NCBI GenBank assembly: GCA_016858145.1
Contig: JAEHOE010000077.1
Location: 312,501-376,500, forward strand
DNA length: 64,000 nucleotides
Source: Edaphochlamys debaryana
Taxonomy: Eukaryota > Chlorophyta > Chlorophyceae > Chlamydomonadales
Reading direction: 5' to 3'
Of the stretch, positions 37,823 to 48,600 are shown in pieces (position 1 is the first letter of the stretch; each line of letters starts with the position of its first letter). The notes beneath the pieces are model-generated. The model did not search any database, was not told where the DNA came from, and was given only the letters and a program-made list of their open reading frames with translations. The position numbers and the translations under genes are program-made.

Positions 37823-39725
37823 TCACATGATGGTGCACGCGGACGCTACAGCCTCAACCCCCGCGTCAATAGCCGTCTCCATGACCTTCTCCATCACCAC
37901 CTCCGCGACGGTCTCGGCGACCTTCTCCGCGGCCGTCTCCACAGCCACCCCAACGGCTGCGTCCCTCAGCTCCCGCTTGCGCTCCTTCTTATCCGCCTTC
38001 CTCTGCTGCTGCTGCGCCGCCGCCTGCTGTGCCTGCTGCGCCGCCGCCTGCTGCGCCCACAGCTGCGCCGCCTGGGCCGACTGCTGAGCCGCCGCGTGCT
38101 GAGCCGCCGCGTGCTGCGTGTGCTGTGCCCACTGCTGGTGCGCCGCCTGCGCCGCCCCCCTCTGCGCCGCCTGCTGCGCCGCCGCCTCATCGGCTTGCTG
38201 CTGCGCCTGCACCTGCTTGAAGGTGCCCAGGCAGGTGGGGCAGTGCGGCCGGGAGGTGTCGGCCGACGCGGTGACCAGGGGTCGAGCGTCGAAGCGCCAC
38301 CGGCCCTCGCCAACCCGCGTGCACTTGTCGACATGCACAAGCGTCTTGCGCCACTTGCCGACCTGAGAGGAGCCAGACCAGAGAGAGGGGGGAGGGGTCG
38401 TCAGAAAGGTGCGTCGTGGTAAGAAGAGAAGCCTCAGCAGCCGCGGACAGCGGGCCATCCCGCTCTGTGCGCAGGCCACCCAGCCCCTCATTATGCCGGT
38501 GCGGCACCCGTGCGCACCTGTGGGTGGTGCACGTCGCAGCCCTGGGTTCCGCAGCTCTCGCACATCCACACCGCACACAGCTCGCAGATGTAGCCCGAGC
38601 CGCCGGGCGCCGGCACCATGTGGCTTCCGCCGGAGCCCTTGAGGTAGCCCGGCACGAGCGCGTGCATCCCGGTACAGCACCGGCACTGCACTAGCTCCTG
38701 GGGTTGCTGAGGCGGCGTTGGCGGTGGTGACGGTCTGGAGGAGGTGACAGAGCCGCTGCAGCTGCTCCGGTTGCTGCCGGTCGACGAGAGCTCCCGGTAA
38801 AGGGGGCACGCGGCGCGGTTGACAAAGGGGTCGTGGGCGACCCGCTCCAGCACGTGGGAGGGGTCGTTGGGGCAGCCGCTCTGCCGAAACACGCGGCGCA
38901 CACGCTCGCACGCCTCGCAGAGGGCGATCCAGTCGCTGGGTCGTTGGCCGTTGCACTGCACGTGCTGTGTACAGCATGTACGGCAGGCCATCAGGGAATC
39001 ATCGTAGATGGGCTCACGGCAGCGACAGCAGCTGCGGGGGAGGTGGGCGGATGCGAAGGTTCAGCGGAGAATCCCAATGACTGGAGATGATTTGATCAGC
39101 ACAGAGTCTTCGCCCGCCCGGTGTTGACCCCTGTACCGCCCTGCCGGCGCCCCCCCGCCCCTCGCTCCCCGGTACATGCCCCCCCGCGCCCACCTGGTCT
39201 TCTCCAGCCCCACCACGTACACCAGCGTCCCGACTTCGTAGAAGTCCAGGCTGCCGTCCCCGTTGGCGTCCACCAGGCTCCAGAGGTCTTGCAGCCGGGC
39301 GGCCTGCTCGGGGCCGAAGCTCTTCTCTCTGAGGGCGCGCAGCGGGTTCGGGGAAGGGGGAGTCAGCGTGGGCGCAGGGGCCCTGAGGGGGGCAGGCCCG
39401 GGTGGCCCGGGAGCAGCATTTTTCGCGATGTCGTCTCGGCTGCGTCGATGAAGCTTTATGTCGACATGGTGATGCCAGGAATGCATTTGCGCAAGCTGCA
39501 GTGCACGCTTGTATTCGAGGTGCCCTTGCGAGAAGCGTAGCATCGCTGCCCGACTCACAGGAACTGCTTCAGCTCCGCGCGCGACCACGTATTATCGCCG
39601 TCCTTGTCTCCCTGATTGAAGACACTCCTAAGCTCCTGCTTGGCCGTTGCGTCGAGCGCGTTCCACGCGCTCATTGAGGCGGCCCAGGCCCGCTTCCTGT
39701 CCTCGGCCGTCCAGGCGCGAGGCAT
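37823..39725 (-). CDS. EF-hand / Cys-rich / CaaX family protein, copy G
   Basis: Four exons (39559-39725, 39194-39328, 38518-39031, 37823-38362) give 451 residues, the longest intact copy. Loop 1 is DKDGDNTWSRAE and loop 2 DANGDGSLDFYE. The two Cys clusters of exon 3 are intact. The last exon has VHVDKCTRVGEGRWR, CPTC, a Gln/Ala-rich helix with QHTQHAAAQHAAAQQSAQ, then RKADKKERKRELRD, EKVAETVAEVVMEKVMETA and ASACTIM. The region upstream of the ATG carries a 1.07-kb insertion about 390 bp from the start codon. Confidence 0.82.
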
Positions 39726-42574
39726 TGTGCGTGGCTATCTGAATGCAGTGGCGGTTCCAGAGGCTTCGGCGCTGTGCCGCCGAGGCTGCAGGTCGGTCCG
39801 AGTTCGAACGTGAGTAGTCCGCAAGCTTGGCTGTGAGCGCGGGAGTACCGCGCGAAGTCCGGCAGCTTGCTATGATGGGATTCTCTGTTCGCTTTGCAAG
39901 TGTGTGTGGGCGACGGCGGAACGGTACTTGAGCGCGAGGAAATGGGCCCTGGCAGTTAAGGCCCGGTCCAGGCCCGGTCTAGTGCCTTGGACCCGTTCGT
40001 CGGGCCTCGAGGCGGGGCCTCCCGCCCCCGCGCTCGTCCCTCCACGAACGGAAGCTGTGCATCTCCGGGGAACGGCTTATGACGTGTCAACAGCTCTCAA
40101 CAGCCCCACCTCGGGGGGTTGTTTCTGGGTCGGGGTCCGGGGCTTCCCTGTGTCTGTTCGGCTGCTGCCTTTGCGTCGTTGGGTCCCGTTCCGTTGTCGT
40201 GCGCCGTTGGGTGTGGTTGCGGTTTCGTGCGGGGTGCGGGTTTGCGCTGCGCGTCCGTGCTAGTGAGCGGGGTTGGGGTTTTCGCCTGCGGTGTTGTGCT
40301 GTTTGGGTGCTTGTTAGCCTCCCCGCCGGTCGTGGGGCGTGACCACCGGAGATGTCAGGCCACCGCACGCCTGCCACCGTCCCCGGTGCGATCCCGTGGG
40401 GCCCAGTGCCCACTGCGGACGGTGGGGAGCCACGCATGGCCCGCCCCGCCCCCGGTCGCGCACACGCACGCCCGCACCCCTTTCCCCCCTTCTCCCTCGT
40501 ACGATGCATGGCACACCGCTCGCCTCCGTGGGGCTCCGGGTTCCGGGTGCCGGTTCTGTCGCCTGCGGGGCCCCGCCGTCGGGGGCATGTCACTTCCGTA
40601 CTGCCTGCCCGCCCGGGTGCCCTTGAGCCTTGCAGGTCGCGTGACCCCTTCTTCCGCCATCGCCCGAGTTCCTAGGCTCTCCTGGGGTCGAGACCTGCTC
40701 TGCTCGCTCGCCGCTCGCCCCCATGGTCGCGTACTGACGCTCTTCTCCTCCTCTTCTCGGACGACGCCTTCCTTACCCCCAGGTTCGGCTCCATGGGGTG
40801 TGGGGACAACTAGGCTTTCGCGGGCTCTAGTCGCGCCAACTCGGGCGATGGCGGAACTCTGCCCACACGAAGGTAAGCCCAGGTAAGCCCGAGGTATGCT
40901 GGGTCCGGTGTTGCTATCCGAGCAGGCTACGGGCGTTCCATCGGGCTCTGTTGCGGGCTGGTGTACTCTAACGCGAAGCCTGGCCGGCCCCGGCAGCTCT
41001 CCCTCCCTCCCGTTTCCATAACTCGTGTGCGTTTCCACCCGCGAGATATTGCGTGCCCCTCTGCCCTCGCGGGCCCTCCCGGTTCACAGGCGACACCGAC
41101 ACTCGGTAAGCCCCACAGGTCTGCGTAGTCTGCGGAACACGCCCTACGCCACAACCAAAGCGCTTCGCTTCGTTGATGTTCTTCTACACCCCCACCTCGG
41201 GCGCTCCCATTGCCGCCACCGCCACGTCGCCACTAACAAGCGCTGTGGTGCCCTCTGCCCCTCACCTCTCCCGTGCCGCGCCGCCCCCGCTTCAGCGGTG
41301 GGTCGTTCGTAAGCGTCTGTGCCGTACGCTGGGCCTCGCCACTGGGGGTCCGTTCAGGCCCGCTCGATCGGAAGCTGTGCACCTACGAGCACAGACACCC
41401 TGAAGCGATCCCCAGAGCCCCCCTTGTTCTCGTCGTACGGACCTAGCACATTCAGTGAGCGAGGGATATCAAGGGCAGAGCCGGCCGCAGTGTGCTGAAT
41501 GAATGTGTGCCAGAGACGGACGGCTCAGCCTCAGACAGGGACCCATTGCCTTCCACTTTCGCAGCGTGTCCCCCTTTCCAGGAGGGACCTGAGGGGGGCA
41601 TCGCACACCCGCAGGCTGCGACACGTTGCATGCCCCATGAATGCTACGCCGTACCGGTACGGCCGCAACAGTGAAGCTCTTCGCGAGGTTGTTCTCTACA
41701 AATCCCTGAACCACCGCACTCCGCAGCCCAGCACCGCTAACGACACTGCTCAGTGCCTCAGAAAGGGGCACCGCTGATGACGATCCCGGCCGCAGGCGGG
41801 CCGTGTTGCCTAGCCGTGAATCCCCCCATGCACAGCGCCCGCCGTACTCCGCAGCCCAGCACCGCTAGCCATCAATGCATGGCGCATGCCATTGGCAGCC
41901 ATGGCCCCGACCAGCCATTGGCCCCGACCTCCTCGTTCGTTGGTCCTATGTACTCGAGTATCTTCTCCACATGCCATGCCCCGACCATGCCACTCCCCTC
42001 GTCCGGCGGCGTTGCCCTGCTTGACTCTCTTTGCAGTAACAGTACCGCTGCTCCCATGCATATCAAAAGCAAGGCCCCACGCCCCGGGTCCACACGCGCC
42101 CGCAGGAGCTTGTTCACATGTAAAAAGGAATAGGAGCATTATTCAATCTCCACGCGCCCTTGCGCACTTTGAGCGTACACAGAAATAAGGTGCTTGTGGT
42201 CATAAGCATAACCACTCAACGGTTCTGTACTTGACCTGTACACGCGGGCCTTATCATCGCTCAGCAAAAGAATCTGCTCACCGTATGGAGCCTTCCTGGT
42301 GCGGCGTCAAAGCCCCCTGGGATGGCTCCGCTTGCTGGTGGGGCTGCCCCCAGCAACCCACCAGGCCACCACGGAAAGAAGTCGACACACACGCCAGTGA
42401 AATGAATGTCCGAGTGATTATGGAGAGAAACACAACGGCTCCCGAACGTGCACACATGCGTTCGTACAGCCATACCGAATCAAATCCTTGCATGCAAGGC
42501 CTCGATCGGGATCAACCACGTCATGATTGAAATAAAACTCCCCCCCGCCCCCACACACCAGCCACGCCTGTAGC
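39726..42574. other. Spacer between copies G and pseudogene H
   Basis: No supported gene outside the inserted element. It matches the E- and F-upstream flanks except for the 1.07-kb insertion, and lacks the 46-bp insert. The last 540 bases are the 3' flank of H, with the conserved block at 42,221-42,240. Confidence 0.5.
40104..41201 (+). mobile_element. 1.07-kb insertion flanked by 12-bp direct repeats
   Basis: Insert 40116-41189 is flanked by CCCCACCTCGGG at 40104-40115 and 41190-41201. Removing it and one repeat restores the sequence seen upstream of E and F. Its right end (CGCTTCGCTTCGTTGATGTT then CTTCTACA) matches the 46-bp inserts upstream of E and F, so it is the same family in the opposite orientation. 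No recognisable protein domain is visible in any frame, though long frames without stops occur (for example 40119-40886 on the plus strand). It may be the 3' part of a longer retroelement or a non-autonomous element. Confidence 0.75.
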
Positions 42575-44480
42575 TCACATTATGGTGCACGCGGACGCTA
42601 CAGCCTCAACCCCCGCGTCAATAGCCGTCTCCATGACCTTCTCCATCACCACCTCCGCGACGGTCTCGGCGACCTTCTCCGCGGCCGTCTCCACAGCCAC
42701 CCCAACGGCTGCGTCCCTCAGCTCCCGCTTGCGCTCCTTCTTGTCCGCCTTCCTCTGCTGCTGCTGCGCCGCCGCCTGCTGTGCCTGCTGCGCCGCCGCC
42801 TGCTGCGCCCACAGCTGCGCCGCCTGGGCCGACTGCTGAGCCGCCGCGTGCTGAGCCGCCGCGTGCTGCGTGTGCAGTGCCCACTGGTGCGCCGCCTGCG
42901 CCGCCCCCCTCTGTGCCGCCTGCTGCGCCGCCGCCTCATCGGCTTGCTGCTGCGCCTGCACCTGCTTGAAGGTGCCCAGGCAGGTGGGGCAGTGCGGCCG
43001 GGAGGTGTCGGCTGACGCGGTGACCAGGGGTCGAGCGTCGAAGCGCCACCGGCCCTCGCCAACCCGCGTGCACTTGTCGACGTGCACAAGCGTCTTGCGC
43101 CACTTGCCGACCTGAGGAGCCAGACCAGAGAGAGGGAAGGGGTCGTCAGAAAGGTGCGTCGTGGTGAGAAGAGAAGCCTCAGCAGCCGCGGACAGCGGGC
43201 CATCCCGCTCTGTGCGCAGGCCACCCAGCCCCTCATTATGCCGGTACGGCACCCGTGCGCACCTGTGGGTGGTGCACGTCGCAGCCCTGGGTTCCGCAGC
43301 TCTCGCACATCCACACCGCACACAGCTCGCAGATGTAGCCCGAGCCGCCGGGCGCCGGCACCATGTGGCTTCCCCCAGAGCCCTTGAGGTAACCCGGCAC
43401 GAGCGCATGCATCCTGGTGCAGCAACGGCACTGCACTAGCTCTTGGGATTGCTGAGGTGGCGTTGGCGGTGGCGACGGTCTGGAGGAGGTGACAGAGCCG
43501 CTGCAGCTGCTCCGGTTGCTGCCGGTCGACGAGAGCTCTCGGTAGAGCGGGCACTCGGCGCGGTTGACAAAGGGGTCATGGGCGACCCGCTCCAGCACGT
43601 GGGAGGGGTCGTTGGGGCAGCCGCTCTGCCGAAACACGCGGCGCACGCGCTCGCACGCCTCGCAGAGGGCGACCCAGTCGCTGGGTCGTTGGCCGTTGCA
43701 CTGCACGTGCTGTGTACAGCATGTACGGCAGGCCATCAGGGAATCATCGTAGATGGGCTCACGGCAGCGACAGCAGCTGCGGGGGCGTGAGGGGTGGGCG
43801 GATGCGAAGGTTCAGCGGAGAATCCCAATGACTGGAGATGATTTGATCAGCACATCGCCCGTAGCTGCCTTGACGTGATGGTCCTTGAGCTCTGCCTGAG
43901 TCTTCGCCCGCCCGGTGTCGACCCCTGTACCGCCCTGCCGGCGCCCCCCCGCCCCTCGCTCCCCGGTGCCCCCCCTCCCCGCCCACCTGGTCTTCTCCAG
44001 CCCCACCACGTACACCAGCGTCCCGACCTCTTAGAAGTCCAGGCTGCCGTCCCCGTTGGCATCCACCAGGCTCCAGAGGTCTTGCAGCCGGGCGGCCTGC
44101 TCGGGGCCGAAGCTCTTCTCCCTGAGGGCGCGCAGCGAGTCAGGGGAAGGGGGAGTCAGCGTGGGCGAAGGGGGGCAGGCCCGGGAGCAGCATATTTCGC
44201 GATATCGTCTCTGCTACGTCGATGAAGCTTTATGTATACATGGTGATGACAGGAATACATGTGCGCAAGCTGGAGCACGTTTGTCTTTGGGATGCCCGTG
44301 CGAGAAGGCATCGCTGCCCGACTCACAGGAACTGCTTCAGCTCCTCGCGCGACCACGTATTGTCGCCGTCCTTGTCTCCCTGATTAAAGACATTCCTAAG
44401 CTCCTGCTTGGCCGTAGCGTCGAGCTCGTTCCAGGCGCCCAGGCCCGCTTCCTGTCCTCGGCCGTCCAGGCGCGAGGCAT
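42575..44480 (-). pseudogene. EF-hand / Cys-rich / CaaX family, broken copy H
   Basis: The four-exon layout is recognisable (44327-44480, 43987-44121, 43263-43776, 42575-43111). Exon 1 is 154 bp rather than 167: a 13-bp deletion near 44434-44441 shifts the frame after about 17 residues. In exon 2 the Tyr codon of the second EF-hand loop (DFYE) is TAA, at 44031-44033 on the plus strand. Exons 3 and 4 remain open, with both Cys clusters, the Gln/Ala helix and the CTIM end intact. The damage appears recent. The 5' side resembles copy D, the 3' side copy G. It could still yield a short product from exon 3 and 4 transcripts, but the normal protein cannot be made. Confidence 0.85.
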
Positions 44481-45686
44481 TGTGCTCGGCTAACGGAAAG
44501 CAGTGGCGGTTCCAGAGGCTTCGCTGCGCCGCCGAGCTTGTGGTCGGTCCGAGTTCGAACGTGAGTCCGAAAGCTTGGCTGTGAGCGCGGGAGTATCGCG
44601 CGAAGTCCGGCAGCTTGGGTTCTCTCTTCGCTTTGCAAGTGTGTGTGGGCGACGGCGGAACGGTACTTGAGCGCGAGGAATGGGCCCTGGCAGTTAAGGC
44701 CCGGTCCAGGCCCGGTCTAGGCCTGGAGCCTTGGACCCGTCCAGACCCGTTCGCCGGGCCTCAAGGCGCCTCAAGGCGGGGCCCAAGCGCCCACCCGCGC
44801 GCTCGTCCCTTCACGAACGGAAGCTGTACACACCCGGGATCCGGCCTATGACGTGTCAACAGCTGACCCCTCGCTACGTCGCCGTCCACTGCCCTGTAGT
44901 GCCCACTGCTCCTGGCCTCACCCGTGCCCCACCGCCCCCGCTCCAGCGATGCGAAGCGACTGTGCGCAGCGACTATGCCGTACGCTGGGCCTGGCCATCG
45001 GGGGTCCGGTCAGGCCCGCACGCCCGCTTGATTGGAAGCTGTGCACCTACAAGCAAGGACGGCCTCCAGCGAACCCCCGAGCCCGATTGCCCTCGCTTTA
45101 CCCCCCCGAGCCCTGAGCCCGCCTGTGCCCTCACGGACCCAGCAGACGCATTGTGGTTTTTGAGAGTGAGGCTGTGAGGGTTATGAGCACAGAGCGATGC
45201 GGCCGCTTGAGTACGTCGGGCTCACCGCATGCCATCGAGGGCCCAGTCGGCCCCTCGGCCGCAGCGGGCCGTGTGCCTTCAGCATCCACTGCTCACGTGC
45301 TCAGAGAGGGGCGACGTTGGTGAAGAGCTATCCCGGCCGCGGGTGCGGCCGGGCCGTGTGCCTAGCCGTGAGTCCCCCCATGCACAGCGCCCGCAGCACT
45401 CCGCAGCCCATCCCCGCAAGCCATCGGTGCATGGCGCATGCCTCTTGCAGCGTGCACCTCCTCATTCGTTGGTCCTATCTAGTATCTACTCGATATGCCG
45501 AGCCGCTACTTGCTCTTATCTACTTGGAAGGCCGAACCCCTTTCGCTAAAGCATGCCGTCTACCGCCATCCTCATTATCTTGATGTGGGCATGCGTTGAA
45601 GCTTCCGTCACGTCGGGCACCATGCCCCGCGCACATCCGCCTGCCTTCAAGGCGGGCGGCGTACCGCCATCGTACGGCATGTACAG
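44481..45686. other. Spacer between pseudogene H and the glycosyltransferase-like gene
   Basis: No supported gene. The first 750 bases match the upstream flank of copy D (25,573-26,340). The rest should contain the 3' UTR of the minus-strand gene that ends at 45687. Confidence 0.45.
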
Positions 45687-48600
45687 CTACCACTGCATCT
45701 TCATGCCCGCCGGGATCTCCTCGTAGTGCAGCGCCCGACATTTCTTATAGAAGGCCTGGTACTGGGCCTCCTTGTCAGCTGCGTTCCGGAGAGGGGCAGG
45801 GGGCGGGGAGCAGGAGGTCTCTGGGGTGAAGAGGGGAGGGCGGTGCCTCCGATGGCATGGGCAACAAGAGGACGGAAGCCGAGCGCAATCGGGGCGTATG
45901 TACCCATCTTGCTCCCCTCCCTCCCACCCCGCCCACGTCAAGGCCCCTGCCCCTTGCACCCCCCCGTGCCCCTCGCTCCCGACGCACCCGGCAGCTCCGT
46001 CACCTCCACCAGCCTGTCCAGGTACACGGGGGCGCCCCAGGGCGGCAGCGCCAGCAGTGCGGGGGCATTGAGGGCGAGCAGGGCGGCGGCGGAGACGGGG
46101 GCGAAGGCGGAGGAGAGCGCGGGCGGAGGGGGGTCGGGCGCGGGCTGCGGGCGGGGGCGGCGACAGGGGGAAGCGTAAGGGGACAGAGGGAGGTGGGAGG
46201 GCGTTGAGGTAGCGGGGTGGTGAAGGAGGGGTGGGCACGCGGGCTCAGTCAGAGGGCGGCTTCACATTCTTTCTGAGAATGGGACCCGGGCGGCCCCCTG
46301 CCCCCGGCTGGGGATCGTATGCCTGGACCAGGGTCCCACGGCCACGCCCAAGCCCCGGCTCCCCTTACCTCCCTCCCTAGCCCCTTGCCCTTATCCTCCC
46401 AACCCCCTGAGGGCAGGCCCCACCTTGATCTGGAGCACGTGTGCGGCGGCGGGCGCCGCCTCCCCCCCCGCCCCCGCCGCCGCCCCCGCCCCCGTGTGGG
46501 CGGTGCGTGTCGACAGCAGGTGCTCCCACTCCACCCCCAGCAGAGCCCGCATGGCCCCCGGGCCGCCCTCGTTTGCCAGACACTCTGTGGTGGGTGTGGG
46601 TGATTTGGTGGGTGGGTGGGTGATTTGCGGAGCATTGACAAGTACTGATCTGTGCGGGTGGGTGGGTGGGCAGGGGCTCGGGGCAGGAGTGGTGAGGGAG
46701 CGTGGGGAGGTAGGGTCAGGGTAGGGGGGGTATCACGTTTAAGGGGGGAAGAGGAAACGCGTGCGGGGTCCGTGTTCCCGGTTCTGAGCACTTGATGCAC
46801 CCCCTCCCCCCGCCTCCCCTCGACCCCGCCCCGCCTCCCCTCTTCCCCGCACCGTCAATCATGAAGGCCGGCCACTCGCCTGCAGGCGCGGGGGCAGAAC
46901 CCGGGCGAAGGGATACGGCACACTCTACGGCGAACACTGTACTACAGTGGGACACACTTTGATACAGTGTGGATATGGACCATCCCCGCATGACGCACGC
47001 ACGCATGACTCATCCTCGCATGACTCATCGTTACCCATGCATGACTCACACTTGAGGCCCTCCAGCGACTCCCCAAAGGGCATGGCCTGGAAAGACGTGT
47101 CCAGGTGGGCCCAGGGGATGGCGTGGGCGATGGGCTTGGGCAGGGCGCGGGCCTTGGGGAGGAGCACCTGAGGGGGGCCGGGGGGGGGGGGGAGATGGGT
47201 GGGGGGACAACGGGGGTGAGTGGGCGGAACGGGACGGGTGGGTGTCGTCAGCATAGAGGTGTACATGCCTGGGAAACACGGGTTGGCTAGGCTAGGCTTG
47301 CCCCGCTCCGGCCCCTCCACCCACACCCACCCCACCCCCTACCCAGTCCGAGGAGCAGTGGGGCGTGGGCCAAGCCACGGATGAGCCCAGGGCGATGGCG
47401 GCCCTCGCCAGCTGCTGGGCGGCGCGGATAAACTCGGGTTTGGCTGGGGGGGGGAGGGGGGGGGGTGGAGGGGGGAGGAGGGGGGAGGAGGTCATCTTGG
47501 GCGAGTTGGAGAGCGGAAGGGGAGAAAGCGGCGCAAACGGGCAGAGGGGCAGCCACGGCGCAGAGGGTGATGGCGGCCGGGAAACCGAGCGGCAGGCAGG
47601 AGACAGGCTGGAGGAACTGTGTGGTACGGACATCAGGGGGTCGTCTGGACATGCTGGTTCGTGACAGCAATGCTTTCCCCGCTCCCTCCCCGCTCCGCTC
47701 ACTGAGGTTGTAGTGGATGACTCCGGGGGCGTAGGTCACGATGCGGGCCAGGGCAAAGGCGGCCTGGGGGGGTGGGTGGGGGGGGGGGTGGGGGAGAGCG
47801 TTTCAGGGAGGTCGGAGGCGCTGCCTGGGTTGGGATTGCACCTACCGCCCACATGCACATCAGCCAGAGCTACGCTCTCGTATCGTGCATGATCCCTCAA
47901 CATCCCATTCCACCCATGACGTCCCCCCCACCCCCGAGTCCCCCCCCCTCACGTCCGGGTGGTCCCGTGTGGCTGCGAAGACGCGCGTGTGGCTGTGGTG
48001 GAGCACCGCCTGCAGGTGCCTGGGGGGGGGAGAGGGGGTGAGGGGGGGTAGAAGAGGAGCGGGGGTGTTTCAGCTGCTGAAGACGGCGACCGCGTCCCGC
48101 TGCGCCCCCTCTCCCACCCCTCACCCCTCACCCCAACCTCCACCCCCCCACCAGTTCCAATTGCCGCTGGCGATGAGGGGGTTGGCCTTGACCAGGAAGG
48201 GGTCTGAGGGCATGAGGCCGGCGTGCACGTGGCCCACGGCCTTGGGGGGAAGAGGGAGGGGGAGGGGGGTTAGGGGGAAGAGGGGGTTAGGGGTAGGGGG
48301 GGTTGGGGGAGAGGAGGATGAGGGAGAGCGGGGTGGAGAAAAGGGCGAGGTGTACGTGAGGCGTACGTGCATGCGGCTCAGGGCCTTTCAGGGGCGTGGG
48401 GGGGGAATGAAGAGGAGGCGTGGGGCACGTGGGGCCCTTGGGAGGCGGGGGGCCAGGCCCAGGCGGGGGCAGCTCGCGGGGGCAGGGGAGCGCTGAGTGC
48501 GGCCCACGCACCCACCTGCTGATAGCGCGGCTTGAGGTGGCGGTGCCACCAGCCCAGGCGGCCCGACATGAACTGCGGTGGAGCGAAGGGGTCGGGTGTG

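Noticed and set aside
40119..40886. 255-residue plus-strand ORF in the 1.07-kb insertion
   Set aside because: No recognisable retroelement domain. Several frames are open at once because of base composition, so I kept the insertion but not the ORF.
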